A stretch of DNA of 64,000 nt from Capnocytophaga sputigena (GCF_900446695.1 NZ_UAVP01000003.1:310001-374000); one strand, 5' to 3'. Numbered from the stretch's first letter, positions 37,825 to 47,703 are shown. Notes: generated by a model from the sequence alone, not told the origin. Translations and numbers: made by a program.

Positions 37825-40800
37825 ACAGTAACAACTATACTGCTCTTTCCATTGCCTTTCTTTTGTACCACTACTTTCACAGCAATGCGCTCTACCATTT
37901 CTTGTACGTGAGAGATAACCCCTACTTTTTTCCCTTGATTTTGTAGGCTTTCCAATGCATCTATAGCTACAGAAAGCGTTTCGAAATCTAAGGAACCAAA
38001 ACCTTCATCTATAAAGAGTGTTTCTACGTTCATTTTAGTAGATGAGAGTGAGGAAAGTGCCAAAGCCAAAGCCAGAGATACTAAAAACGATTCTCCTCCT
38101 GAAAGTGAATAAACCGAACGGACCTCAGCACCCATATCGTTATCTACCACCTGCAAACTTAAAGAATTAGGAATGCGTTGCAAAGTATAACGCCTATTGA
38201 GATAGCGCATTTGTACATTGGCGTATTGCAAAAGCATATCAAGAGTATATTCCTGAGCGTACTTGCGGAATGTGCTACCTGTACTACTTCCTATAAGGTC
38301 GTTGAGCAAACTCCAGCGATGGGTGAGTTTTTCCTTTTCTTCTTTAGCTTTATGCAATGTTGCAGCGGTAGCGCGCTGCTGAGTATCAGTTAGAAGCCTG
38401 CTTTTTTGAGTAACTACAGCCTCGCGTAGTGTATCTTCTTCAGCTGTTTGAGCTGCCAATTGCTGTATGGTAGCTTCTTCTGTAAGGTCAAGTGGTCGTT
38501 TTTCTTTTAATTGTTCAAGAGCTTGCTGTTTTTCTGTAGCAATAGTATTGTATTGGGCTATGCGCTCGTTTAACGATTGAAGAGCTTGCCTTTCTGATTG
38601 TAACCATTCGTGAGAGCGATTTGCCCACTCTAGCATATTTCTTCTTATAAAGTCTATTTGCTCAGAAGGGTAAGCAGTAAGCCATTCTTCTATTGTAAGA
38701 GTTGCCTCAGTTATATGAGTTTGCGATTGCTGTTGTTGCGTTGTTAAGGTTTCTAAAGTCTTTTCATTAGCCGTCAGTTTTAGTAAAATAGCATTGTATT
38801 GCTGTTGGTTTTGCTCCAACCGAGATGTTAATTCATTTATTTGTTTCTCAAAAGTAGCCTCTACCTCTTGAGCCGATTTTCCTTCTAACAAATTGTTACG
38901 TTCTTCTTTCATTTTTTGCAACTGAATTTGCTCTTTAGTAATACGTTCCGTCAATTCAGTGAGTTCTTGCTGGAGCGCTTGAGCCGAAGAAGAAAGTTCT
39001 GTGCGCTCTTGTGTGAGTTCTGCAAGGCGTTTTTTGTATTTTTCGAGACAAGCCGAATGTGTTTCCCAATCGGTTTTAGCTGTAACAACCTGTTTTTGAA
39101 ATTGTGCAATATCTGTTTGCCAAAGATTGAGCCAAGCAACCGAAAGTTGCAAATTTTGCAACTGCTGAAAGTGCTTTTGGCTTTGTTGTTCGCAATTCTG
39201 AGTATCTTTTGCAAGAGTATTCAGCTCATCGGTGAGTGATTTGAGTTGGTTAAGCACTTCAAAAAGCGTTTCAGTTTCTGCTAAAAGGTGCTCTATTTCA
39301 GAAATTTTACTTGTGATATAAGGCTCTATTTCAGCAGTGGGATAAGTCATATAGTAATACACCGATTGCGTTAAGCGTTCGTACTCTTGGGTGTATAATG
39401 TTGCGTATTCAGCATTTTGTGTGGTTTGCTGTGCTATGCGTTTTTGCAGTTCTTTAAGCTCTGTTTCTTTGGTGATTAAGTCTTTCGTAAGCGATTCTAA
39501 ATGCTTTTTGGCATTGAGAAATTCTTGATATACCGTATTGATAAGATGTTCGGCGACAGCCTTGTGAGCATTGGGGTGGTGTAGCGACCCACATACAGGA
39601 CAAGCCTCCCCCTCCACCAAATGTTCACGTAAAAAGGCAACATCTTTGGTATTTTCTATTTGTGCTTTTTGGTAGATACGCTCAGCAGTGTCACAAGCGA
39701 TTTTAGCTTCTGCCTGAGCTGTTTGTAATTGTGTTATAGCCTCTTCTGTTTGATTTTGTGTATGTTGCAACTCTTGTAAGAGCGATGCTCCTTGTATTTT
39801 CTGTGCTTCATATTGCATCATTCGTTTTGCCACTTCTCTATCCGATTGATACATCTGCAAAGCAGTGAGATAATCCTTTTGCTGTTTGGCAAGTACCTCT
39901 ATATCAGTTGAGGGAAGATTTTCTATAGCGTATTGAGCTTTCAGATTAGAGTGTTGTTGTGTAAGGCGTTCTTCCGTTTGCTTGTAGGCAGTTCGTTTTT
40001 CGTTGAGCAGTTGCTGGTCGGTTGTGAGTTGCTCTAACCACAGCGCATTGCGGTACAATTGAGCCTCATCGGGGTGAGTATTGAGCCATTGTTCTTCAGT
40101 TTGAATGTAACTCTCCCCTTTTTGGATATGTTCCACTACTTTTTCAAGTTCGGTTTCTTTAGTTTGTAAAACAGATTTTTTAGTATTGTACTGTTGCTGA
40201 TATTGCAATAGCGCATTTTGTTGTTCTGTGAGACGAATATCCAGTTCCTTTGCTTTAGCGATAGCAGGTTTGGCTATTTCATAAGTTCTTTTGGCTGTTG
40301 CCAAATCCTTTTCGATAGCCTCTTTATCACTGGAAATAAGAGCCTTATCGGTAGTAAGTTGTTCTTTTTCTAAAGTAGCTTGCTCTAATTGTTGTGTGGT
40401 GAGTGTTAATTTTTCGCTTTCCTTTTGCTGGGTGAGGATATCCCCTTTTACAGCTTGCAACTGCTCCACCATTGCAAGTTGAGCAAAACGTTCTGACTGA
40501 GAGATTTTCTCCTGCTCGGCTATTTGTTTATTTTCAAGAGCCTCTTGCCATTGTTGTGTGTACAATTTCTGATTGTCAAACCACTGTTGTTGAGCTTTTA
40601 GAGAAGAAAGAGAGTTTTGCAGGTTTTTCAGTTTTTCTTCATCAGCAGCGAGTTGAGTAGATAGCGTAGTGCGTTCATCTTCCGTTAGGAAAGTAATGTT
40701 CTCAAGCTGTTTTTCTAAGAGTTGAAGTTCGTTTTTGTGTTGTTTATGACATTCGTGTATCTGTTTAGAGACACGTGTATACACCTCAGTACCTGTGAGT

Positions 40801-41372
40801 TTCTCTAAAATATCCGAACGTTTATCGTCGTTTGCTTTTAAGAAAGAAGTAAAATCACCTTGTGCTAAAATCACCGATTTGGTAAACTCATCAAAGGTTA
40901 ACCCTACGCATTCGCGAATCTTTTCGAGTACGAGTGTTTTGCGATTTTCGGCAATTAAGTGGTTATCAGTTAAGCAAGTGAGTTGCATTTTCTCGTTTTG
41001 GATAGCCCCCGAGGGTTTGTTGTAAGCGCGGCTCACCTGCCATTCGGCTTCGTAAATCTTGCCATCAACCGCCTGAAATACCACTTTGGCATAGCCCGAA
41101 ACAGCCCCTTTGCGCAAGAGGTGTTTCACGTTGTTAGCCTTTACCTCTACCCCACTATCGGTTATAGCAACCGAGCTTTGAGTAGCAGCCAATCGAGGAG
41201 TATCGTTGTAAAGGGCGAGGCAAATAGCATCTAAAATAGTAGATTTTCCTGCACCTGTAGCTCCCGTAATAGCGAATAACCCCACCGATTTGAGGGGTTC
41301 AGCTTCCAAATTGAGGGTAAAAGGACCTTCGATTGAGGCGATATTATGGAGAGAGACGGAGAGTATTTTCAT
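37821..41372 (-). CDS. sbcC: SbcC-like SMC family ATPase/exonuclease subunit
   Basis: Rad50/SbcC-type ATPase that with SbcD (Mre11-like) trims hairpins and blocked DNA ends. 1,183 residues. Walker A GATGAGKSTILDAI lies at the N-terminus; long coiled coils surround the zinc-hook CPVCGSLHHP near residue 590; the C-terminus has the signature LSGGESFLVSLALALALSSL and Walker B TLFIDEGFGSLD. The sbcD partner gene is not adjacent: the neighbours are the glutaminyl cyclase (convergent) and rpmE. Length and coiled coils are as expected. Confidence 0.93.
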   Translation of the reverse strand: MKILSVSLHNIASIEGPFTLNLEAEPLKSVGLFAITGATGAGKSTILDAICLALYNDTPRLAATQSSVAITDSGVEVKANNVKHLLRKGAVSGYAKVVFQAVDGKIYEAEWQVSRAYNKPSGAIQNEKMQLTCLTDNHLIAENRKTLVLEKIRECVGLTFDEFTKSVILAQGDFTSFLKANDDKRSDILEKLTGTEVYTRVSKQIHECHKQHKNELQLLEKQLENITFLTEDERTTLSTQLAADEEKLKNLQNSLSSLKAQQQWFDNQKLYTQQWQEALENKQIAEQEKISQSERFAQLAMVEQLQAVKGDILTQQKESEKLTLTTQQLEQATLEKEQLTTDKALISSDKEAIEKDLATAKRTYEIAKPAIAKAKELDIRLTEQQNALLQYQQQYNTKKSVLQTKETELEKVVEHIQKGESYIQTEEQWLNTHPDEAQLYRNALWLEQLTTDQQLLNEKRTAYKQTEERLTQQHSNLKAQYAIENLPSTDIEVLAKQQKDYLTALQMYQSDREVAKRMMQYEAQKIQGASLLQELQHTQNQTEEAITQLQTAQAEAKIACDTAERIYQKAQIENTKDVAFLREHLVEGEACPVCGSLHHPNAHKAVAEHLINTVYQEFLNAKKHLESLTKDLITKETELKELQKRIAQQTTQNAEYATLYTQEYERLTQSVYYYMTYPTAEIEPYITSKISEIEHLLAETETLFEVLNQLKSLTDELNTLAKDTQNCEQQSQKHFQQLQNLQLSVAWLNLWQTDIAQFQKQVVTAKTDWETHSACLEKYKKRLAELTQERTELSSSAQALQQELTELTERITKEQIQLQKMKEERNNLLEGKSAQEVEATFEKQINELTSRLEQNQQQYNAILLKLTANEKTLETLTTQQQQSQTHITEATLTIEEWLTAYPSEQIDFIRRNMLEWANRSHEWLQSERQALQSLNERIAQYNTIATEKQQALEQLKEKRPLDLTEEATIQQLAAQTAEEDTLREAVVTQKSRLLTDTQQRATAATLHKAKEEKEKLTHRWSLLNDLIGSSTGSTFRKYAQEYTLDMLLQYANVQMRYLNRRYTLQRIPNSLSLQVVDNDMGAEVRSVYSLSGGESFLVSLALALALSSLSSTKMNVETLFIDEGFGSLDFETLSVAIDALESLQNQGKKVGVISHVQEMVERIAVKVVVQKKGNGKSSIVVTV

Positions 41373-41377
41373 AAGAA

Positions 41378-41403
41378 AAAAACCTCCTTAAGGGGAGGTT
41401 TTT
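41378..41403 (-). terminator. Terminator downstream of rpmE
   Basis: AAAAACCTCC (41378-41387) and GGAGGTTTTT (41394-41403) form a 10-bp hairpin ending a short distance after the rpmE stop, just upstream of the sbcC start. Confidence 0.82.
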
Positions 41404-41416
41404 AGAAGTTGCTATG

Positions 41417-41668
41417 TTATTTTTGGAACTTAGCGTATTTGTTTTTAAACTTATCAATACGTCCGGCTGTGTCAATAAGTTTAGATTTACCTGTGTAGTA
41501 AGGGTGAGAAGTGCGAGAAATTTCCAATTTCACTAATGGATACTCAACCCCATCTACTTCAATAGTCTCTTTAGTTTCTACGGTAGACTTTGTGATAAAG
41601 ATATCGTCGTTAGACATATCTTTGAAAGCCACCAAACGGTAAGATTCTGGGTGAATTTCTTTTTTCAT
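41417..41668 (-). CDS. rpmE: 50S ribosomal protein L31, type B
   Basis: Ribosomal protein L31, 83 residues, starting [20 protein letters not shown] and carrying [23 protein letters not shown] (in parts). The CxxC zinc motif is missing, so this is the zinc-independent type B (often named rpmE2 or ykgM). An exact Bacteroidota promoter stands 40 bp upstream. If it is the only L31 copy, it is not a zinc-starvation paralogue; that cannot be seen here. Confidence 0.97.
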   Translation of the reverse strand: MKKEIHPESYRLVAFKDMSNDDIFITKSTVETKETIEVDGVEYPLVKLEISRTSHPYYTGKSKLIDTAGRIDKFKNKYAKFQK

Positions 41669-41707
41669 TGCAATGTTAAATTTTTATTACGTAATTTTTT
41701 CAGGGCG

Positions 41708-41738
41708 CAAAGGTACGATTATTTTTTTAAATGGCAAA
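41708..41738 (-). promoter_or_regulatory. Consensus promoter for rpmE
   Basis: Minus strand TTTG (41738-41735), exactly 19 bp, TACCTTTG (41715-41708), 40 bp before the rpmE ATG. The downstream GCCCTG element also occurs at the rpmB promoter. Confidence 0.85.
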
Positions 41739-41898
41739 TTTTAAGGAATAGTTTTTAGAAATCAGAGCTTGGAGACTAACGAGCTGAAGAAGATAGAGTT
41801 TTAAAAATCAAACGATTACAACATATTGATTTACAAAGAATTTTAAAGTGTATTGACAAGCATTGAACGGAAAGAGCTGATAGTTAAGGTTTAAAAAC

Positions 41899-41928
41899 TT
41901 GCTAATTGACAAATTATTCGTATATTTG
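41899..41928 (+). promoter_or_regulatory. Consensus promoter for the DUF493-DUF4290-murA operon
   Basis: TTG (41899-41901), exactly 19 bp, TATATTTG (41921-41928), 32 bp before the ATG at 41960. Confidence 0.82.
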
Positions 41929-41959
41929 CATTCCATATAATTTTAGAAGAATCATTTAA

Positions 41960-42250
41960 ATGAAAACAGAGCAAGAATTAGCAGAATTTTACGAGCGATT
42001 GAAAAACGAACTTTTAGAAACAAGTTTGTGGCCTACTCGCTACCTCTATAAATTTATCATCCCTAAAGATGAGGCTAAATTAGCGCAATTAGAGGATGTT
42101 TTTAAAAATACTGATGCCGAAATTACCACACGCCCTTCATCAGGCGATAAATACACAGGAGTTTCGGTGAGCCTCACCGTAAAAAATCCTGATGAGGTAA
42201 TTGCTTTTTACAAAGAAGCAGGCAAAGTAGAAGGAATTTTATCACTATGA
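41960..42250 (+). CDS. DUF493 family protein
   Basis: Small cytosolic protein of 96 residues of the DUF493 (YbeD-like) family, which has an ACT-like alpha/beta fold. Core: LLETSLWPTRYLYKFIIPKDE and KYTGVSVSLTVKNPDEVIAFYKEAG (in parts). The typical E. coli relative is 87 residues with a similar VYPFKVVG start. Function is not established. Its stop overlaps the DUF4290 start by 4 nt, so it begins a three-gene operon with DUF4290 and murA. Confidence 0.8.
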   Translation: MKTEQELAEFYERLKNELLETSLWPTRYLYKFIIPKDEAKLAQLEDVFKNTDAEITTRPSSGDKYTGVSVSLTVKNPDEVIAFYKEAGKVEGILSL

Positions 42251-42939
42251 CGACCTTAGAATACAATACCGAACGTCCGCATTTGCGCATACCTGAGTAC
42301 GGGCGACACATACAAAAAATGATTGAAAAAGCGGTACTCTTAGAAGACCGTGATGAACGTAACCGCACAGCGCGTAGCATTGTAGCCGTAATGGGGAACC
42401 TATTTCCTCACTTGCGCGATGTCCCTGACTTCCAACACAAATTGTGGGATCAATTGTTTATAATGTCTGGTTTTCAGTTAGATGTAGATTCTCCTTATGA
42501 GAAACCTACCCCCTCTACCCTACACAAGCACCCCGACCGCTTAGAATATCCACAACACCAACTCAAATATCGTTTTTATGGCAATATCATCCTTAGGCTC
42601 ATCAACACTTGTGTGAAATGGGAAAAAGGCGATTTGCGAGAGGCTTTAGAATATTCTATCGCTAACCATATGAAAAAATGTTTCCTCACTTGGAACAAAG
42701 AAGCGGTAGACGATAGTGTGGTGTTTGAACACCTTTACGAATTGAGCAAAGGACGGATAGATTTGCGCAAAAGGAAAGAAGACCTTTGGGACAGCCAAGC
42801 GTTGATACGTACCAAAATGAACCTCACTCGCCGCTCTATACCGCAGCAGAACCAAAATCAACTTCATCAGCAACATCAACAAAACAAAAAAGTTTTTACT
42901 AATAAATTTAATAAAAAAAATAATAATGGGCGTATTTAA
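42247..42939 (+). CDS. DUF4290 family protein
   Basis: Cytosolic protein of 230 residues found next to murA in many Bacteroidota. Core: LEYNTERPHLRIPEYGRHIQKMIEKA (in parts), RTARSIVAVMGNLFPHLRDVPDFQHKLWDQLFIMSGF (in parts), and a basic C-terminus rich in Gln, Asn and Lys (NQNQLHQQHQQNKKVF). Function unknown; operon position suggests a role near peptidoglycan precursor synthesis. Overlaps murA by 14 nt. Confidence 0.85.
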   Translation: MTTLEYNTERPHLRIPEYGRHIQKMIEKAVLLEDRDERNRTARSIVAVMGNLFPHLRDVPDFQHKLWDQLFIMSGFQLDVDSPYEKPTPSTLHKHPDRLEYPQHQLKYRFYGNIILRLINTCVKWEKGDLREALEYSIANHMKKCFLTWNKEAVDDSVVFEHLYELSKGRIDLRKRKEDLWDSQALIRTKMNLTRRSIPQQNQNQLHQQHQQNKKVFTNKFNKKNNNGRI

Positions 42940-44236
42940 GATAGAAGGAGGACATACTCTTAAAGGAGAAATTACTCCACAAGGTGCTAAAAATGAGGCA
43001 TTACAAGTGCTTTGTGCCGTTCTACTCACCGACCAAAAGGTTACTATTCACAACATCCCCGACATTCAGGATGTAAATAAACTCATTTCTTTACTCGAAA
43101 ATTTAGGTGTAAAAATTCAAAAAGTAGGAAAAGGTTCTTATAGCTTTCAGGCAGATGAAGTGAATATCGATTACTTAAAATCAGAGTCATTTCATACCGA
43201 AGGGCAAGCCTTGCGCGGTTCTATTATGGTAGTAGGACCACTACTCACACGTTTTGGCGTAGGCTATATTCCTAAACCTGGGGGAGACAAAATAGGTCGC
43301 CGCCGCCTCGACACCCACTTCGATGGCTTCATCAAATTAGGAGCTCATTTTGAATACGATGAGAACAATTATACTTATAGTGTAGTAGCTGAAAAACTAC
43401 ACGGTACTTATATGCTTTTAGAAGAAGCATCAGTAACGGGAACCTCTAACATTATTATGGCTGCCGTATTAGCTGAAGGTACTACCACCATCTACAACGC
43501 TGCTTGTGAGCCTTATGTACAACAACTTTGCCGTATGCTCAATGCTATGGGGGCTGATATACAAGGTATTGGTTCTAACCTTATCACTATCAATGGAGTG
43601 GAGCGCCTAAATGGTTGTACTCATACCATTCTGCCCGATATGATTGAAATAGGTAGCTGGATAGGGTTAGCGGCTATGACCCGCAGTGAGATTACTATCA
43701 AAAATGTGGGGTGGGAACATTTGGGTATTATGCCTACTATCTTCCAAAAATTAGGTATTAGTTTTGAAAAGAGAAACGACGATATCTATATCCCCGCCCA
43801 TACCAATGGCTATGAGATTCAGAATTACATTGATGGCTCTATCCTTACTGTAGCCGATGCCCCTTGGCCTGGTTTTACTCCCGACTTATTGAGTATTGTG
43901 CTGGTAGTCGCTACTCAAGCACGCGGGGAAGTGCTCATTCACCAAAAGATGTTTGAAAGCCGACTCTTCTTTATCGATAAACTGATAGATATGGGAGCTA
44001 AAATTATATTGTGTGACCCACACCGCGCCACAGTTATTGGCAACGACTTCAAATCGCCTTTGCGCGCTACCCTAATGACTTCCCCCGATATACGTGCTGG
44101 TATTGCCCTGCTCATCGCAGCCTTATCAGCCAAAGGTACTTCTACCATCTATAATATAGAACAGATAGATAGAGGTTATGAAAATATCGATGGACGACTC
44201 AAAGCATTGGGTGCCAACATTGTGAGAGTAAATTAG
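42926..44236 (+). CDS. murA: UDP-N-acetylglucosamine 1-carboxyvinyltransferase MurA
   Basis: First committed step of peptidoglycan synthesis: transfer of enolpyruvate from PEP to UDP-GlcNAc. 436 residues. The start GGHTLKGEITPQGAKNEALQ holds the conserved Lys/Asn pair. The active-site loop reads KPGGDKIGRRRLDTHFDGF: D121 stands where most MurA enzymes have the Cys (Cys115 in E. coli) that fosfomycin alkylates. The C-terminal PGFTPDLLSIVLVVATQA includes the family PGFxTD motif. Third gene of its operon. An intrinsically fosfomycin-insensitive MurA is predicted. Confidence 0.97.
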   Translation: MGVFKIEGGHTLKGEITPQGAKNEALQVLCAVLLTDQKVTIHNIPDIQDVNKLISLLENLGVKIQKVGKGSYSFQADEVNIDYLKSESFHTEGQALRGSIMVVGPLLTRFGVGYIPKPGGDKIGRRRLDTHFDGFIKLGAHFEYDENNYTYSVVAEKLHGTYMLLEEASVTGTSNIIMAAVLAEGTTTIYNAACEPYVQQLCRMLNAMGADIQGIGSNLITINGVERLNGCTHTILPDMIEIGSWIGLAAMTRSEITIKNVGWEHLGIMPTIFQKLGISFEKRNDDIYIPAHTNGYEIQNYIDGSILTVADAPWPGFTPDLLSIVLVVATQARGEVLIHQKMFESRLFFIDKLIDMGAKIILCDPHRATVIGNDFKSPLRATLMTSPDIRAGIALLIAALSAKGTSTIYNIEQIDRGYENIDGRLKALGANIVRVN

Positions 44237-44322
44237 TAACGATAATTGATAGGTACAACCTAACAATTAGTAGGTACATACGTAATAAAAAATTAATCAT
44301 TAACCATTAATCATTAGATAAA

Positions 44323-45495
44323 GTGGATTACAATTTTGACGAAGTAGTTTGTAGAAAACACACAGATGCCTTGAAATTAGAGGCATTAGCTCCTCGCTGG
44401 GGGCGTACTGATTTGCTACCAATGTGGGTAGCCGATATGGATTTCAAAACACCTCCATTCATTGTAGAGGTGATGAAAAAACGTATGGAATGCGAAGTGT
44501 TTGGCTATACAGCCAGACCTGAGAGTTGGTATGAGGCTATTATCAGTTGGCAAGCACGCCGCCACCAATGGACAATTACCAAAGAGATGATTTCATTTGT
44601 ACCTGGGGTAGTTCCTGCCTTGGCTATGGCTGTGCAAGCCTTTACTGAACGCGGTGAAAAAGTAATGATTCAGCAACCTGTGTACAATCCTTTTGCTCAG
44701 GTGATTCGCAACAACCACCGCGAATTAGTGAACTGTCCGCTTGAGTTGAAAGACGGACAATATCACATCAATTTTGAAGTATTTGAAGAAAAGATAAAAG
44801 GTTGCAAACTCTTCCTTTTCTGTCATCCTCACAACCCCGGTGGACGCGTATGGACACGTGAAGAATTGCAAAAAGTAGCTACTATTTGTGCTCAAAACAA
44901 CGTAATAGTAGTTGCTGATGAAATCCACGCCGACCTTACCTTACCTCCATATCAGCACATTCCATTTGCTACTGTAAGCGAAGAAGCTGCACAAAACTCG
45001 GTAGTATTTGCCTCTCCGAGCAAAGCATTTAATATGGCAGGTTTAGCAACTTCGTATGCCGTGATTGCCAACCCTACCCTACGCCGCCGTTTTGAGAGCT
45101 ATGTAGAGGGGAATGAGTTAGCCGCAGGAAACGTTTTTGCGTTCAACACTGTGGTAGCCGCCTATAACAAAGGTGAAGAATGGCTACAACAAATGCTCAA
45201 CTATGTACAAGGGAATGTTGATGAAGTAATACATTACATTGAAAAATACATACCACAATTAAAAGTGATTGTACCCCAAGCTTCTTATTTGGTATTTATA
45301 GATTTTAGTGCATTACAACTCAGTCAGAAAGAAATTGTAGCCCTATGCACTGATAAAGCACACTTAGCCCTAAATGATGGAGCTATTTATGGGGAAGAAG
45401 GCAAAGGTTATATGCGCATAAATTTAGCTTGTCCGCGAAGTGTGGTAAAACAAGCTTTGATACAACTAAAAGAAGCGGTTCGGTCTATAAACTGA
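44323..45495 (+). CDS. MalY/PatB-type aminotransferase (probable cystathionine beta-lyase)
   Basis: PLP enzyme of fold type I, 390 residues. The start is GTG (VDYNFDEVVCRKHTDALKLE); no ATG fits upstream. Typical MalY/PatB features: LLPMWVADMDFKTPPFIVE, FVPGVVPALAMAVQAFTERG, HPHNPGGRVWTREEL, VVADEIHADL with the PLP-contacting Asp, and FASPSKAFNMAGL with the Schiff-base Lys (K234). Members cleave cystathionine or act as C-S lyases. It follows murA after 86 bp and ends in a strong terminator. Confidence 0.92.
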   Translation: MDYNFDEVVCRKHTDALKLEALAPRWGRTDLLPMWVADMDFKTPPFIVEVMKKRMECEVFGYTARPESWYEAIISWQARRHQWTITKEMISFVPGVVPALAMAVQAFTERGEKVMIQQPVYNPFAQVIRNNHRELVNCPLELKDGQYHINFEVFEEKIKGCKLFLFCHPHNPGGRVWTREELQKVATICAQNNVIVVADEIHADLTLPPYQHIPFATVSEEAAQNSVVFASPSKAFNMAGLATSYAVIANPTLRRRFESYVEGNELAAGNVFAFNTVVAAYNKGEEWLQQMLNYVQGNVDEVIHYIEKYIPQLKVIVPQASYLVFIDFSALQLSQKEIVALCTDKAHLALNDGAIYGEEGKGYMRINLACPRSVVKQALIQLKEAVRSIN

Positions 45496-45500
45496 TAATA

Positions 45501-45531
45501 AAAAAACGAGGTTTTTACACCTCGTTTTTTT
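45501..45531. terminator. Bidirectional terminator between MalY-type gene and TonB receptor
   Basis: AAAAAACGAGGT (45501-45512) pairs with ACCTCGTTTTTTT (45519-45531) over a 6-nt loop. Its A/T tracts suit both converging transcripts. Confidence 0.88.
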
Positions 45532-45540
45532 ATTTATATC

Positions 45541-47676
45541 TTAATAACGATAAGTAAGACTCAGATTAAAATATCTTCCGTTACCACGTGCATACTCAGC
45601 ATCTCGTGCTACCAACATAGAAGCAGGTGTATAATACACCTTATCGGTGAGGTTTTCAATCCCTAAAGCCAAAGAAAAAGACTTGTTGAAAGTATAACCT
45701 GCACTGAGAGAAAATAAGTCGATAGGATAAACAATTCCCTCTCCTTCAGTATATACACCTCGATTATCAGGAGAGAAGCGATCTCTACTACCTGTATGTA
45801 AGTAATTTACTTGAAGGTAACTATATTCAGTAGGTGTAACTCTTATATAAGCAGTTGCCTTAGGAGCAGGAATAGAAGTACCACTCATATAGCCATCCCA
45901 ATCTCCATCTTCAGTAGATTTTTTCTTTCCTTCAAAAGAGATAAAACTTCCGCCAAGGGTAAGCCATTTAGTAGGAAAAATATCAGCATTTACTTCAAAA
46001 CCATATACTTTTTGAGGGGTTCTATCTACTACCCAAAAACCACTTACTGATTTGAGATCACTACCGAGTTTTGAATAAGTATAGAAATAAGAGCCACTCA
46101 AATGAACATATTTGCTTAGCTCAGCATAAGCTCCGGCTTCATAATTTTCGGTTTTAACAGGCTCTGTATTGATTTTAGAAAGGACATCAGCTTTAGCAGC
46201 ACGAAGGGTTCTTCCTAAATCAAAAATTGAAAAACCTTGTGAATAAGAGATGAAAGGCTGGAAAAACTTGAATTGGTTGTATGCAATCCCTATGTTAGGA
46301 GAAAGATTGTTGTAAGTAAGATCTCCTCCTTTTACATATACACGAGGATCGGTATTGCGGAGCCTGAGAACCTCATAATTAGGAACAGATACATCAATGT
46401 AATCATAACGCAAGCCTGCTTTGAGTACATAGTATTGGAAGAAAGTAGTTTTTGTTTGTAAGAAAGGAGCAGAATTATAAGAAGTGAGCTCAGGCATCCA
46501 ATAACGACCATCTACTAGAGGCTGACTGGTTTTATCTATCAATACATCAGCACCATAGAGTAACTGAGTAAAAACATTTTCAGAAAATAAAACTTTAGAA
46601 GTTAGTTGGGTACGAATACCATATTTTTCACCTTTTACAGTTGCTTGCCCGCTACTGCTTTCCCAACGTGGACTTCGAGCGTTGTGCTTGCGATAATCGA
46701 AAATAGCATATTGGTGTTGGGTAAAAGCACTTAACTCTAAATCAGTACGTTTAAAAATGTTATTGGAGTTGAATTTTATATAGGCGTTGTGATTATAGCG
46801 CATTCCTTCATCTTGAGCAGCAGGGTCTTTAGTATCATAAACTCCTATACGAGGGCGTTCTAGATATTTTCCTCCAGAAGCTACCAAAGGGGTGTTTTGC
46901 AAACTTTGATAGAAGTTATACATAGCTTCTACCTTGTTATCATCGTCAAACTGATAACCAAGTTTTACAAGTCCGTTATAAGTACGCACATCTCCTAATC
47001 CATAGCGAGGAGATATATATTCACCTGTCCCATCAATAGCTGAACCTGTTTGGTTCATTGCCGCATCAACTAAATAAGAAAAGCCTTTGTAATTTCCATA
47101 AAATTGTTGATTAAAACGATAGCCAAAGCCTCTATTTTCTTTAAAAGAATCTCTTGCTGAAGCTCCTATAGTAGTTTGCCCACCGAAAATAACATTTTTA
47201 GGCGATTTTTTAGTTACAATATTCATTATTCCTCCTATGGCTCCATTTCCATAAATAGAGGTAGCCCCTTTTACTATCTCAATACGTTCTACAGCTGCTG
47301 GGTCAATAGAGCGAATATCGCGGTCTGTAGCACGTAATGGCGTAGATTGAGGGATACCATCAATCAATACGAGTATAGAACGCCCTCGCAAATTTTGATA
47401 ACGGTTGTTAGTTGTATTGGTAGAAAGTGACATAGCTGGTTCTATCATCCCAATAAGATGCGACATATCAGGCGCTATTTTTATAAACTGCTGTAGTTTC
47501 TTTTGGTCAATAATGGTTACATTCGCAACAGCATCCGTTTTCTTCTCTTTGATACGATTAGCCGTAATCACTACTTCCTCAAGTGATACAGTATCTTTTT
47601 TAGAATCAAGAGGGTCATTTTGTGCCATACTCATCGTAGCACATAACACCATAATAGGCAAAATGAGTTTTTTCAT
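45541..47676 (-). CDS. TonB-dependent outer membrane receptor, siderophore type
   Basis: Outer membrane transporter, probably for a ferric siderophore. I use the ATG at 47676 (MKKLILPIMVLCATMSMAQ signal peptide). The plug domain begins VSLEEVVITANRIKEKKTDAV, followed by RGRSILVLIDGIPQSTPLRA and VERIEIVKGATSIYGNGAIGG (in parts), then a 22-strand barrel ending in aromatic YFNLSLTYRY. 711 residues, normal. No SusD partner, hence not a SusC. A -7 box TATTTTTG lies at 47704-47711 on the minus strand. No obvious siderophore gene is nearby. Confidence 0.93.
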   Translation of the reverse strand: MKKLILPIMVLCATMSMAQNDPLDSKKDTVSLEEVVITANRIKEKKTDAVANVTIIDQKKLQQFIKIAPDMSHLIGMIEPAMSLSTNTTNNRYQNLRGRSILVLIDGIPQSTPLRATDRDIRSIDPAAVERIEIVKGATSIYGNGAIGGIMNIVTKKSPKNVIFGGQTTIGASARDSFKENRGFGYRFNQQFYGNYKGFSYLVDAAMNQTGSAIDGTGEYISPRYGLGDVRTYNGLVKLGYQFDDDNKVEAMYNFYQSLQNTPLVASGGKYLERPRIGVYDTKDPAAQDEGMRYNHNAYIKFNSNNIFKRTDLELSAFTQHQYAIFDYRKHNARSPRWESSSGQATVKGEKYGIRTQLTSKVLFSENVFTQLLYGADVLIDKTSQPLVDGRYWMPELTSYNSAPFLQTKTTFFQYYVLKAGLRYDYIDVSVPNYEVLRLRNTDPRVYVKGGDLTYNNLSPNIGIAYNQFKFFQPFISYSQGFSIFDLGRTLRAAKADVLSKINTEPVKTENYEAGAYAELSKYVHLSGSYFYTYSKLGSDLKSVSGFWVVDRTPQKVYGFEVNADIFPTKWLTLGGSFISFEGKKKSTEDGDWDGYMSGTSIPAPKATAYIRVTPTEYSYLQVNYLHTGSRDRFSPDNRGVYTEGEGIVYPIDLFSLSAGYTFNKSFSLALGIENLTDKVYYTPASMLVARDAEYARGNGRYFNLSLTYRY

Positions 47677-47703
47677 AAAATGATATTTAAGTTTTTCAGC
47701 GGA

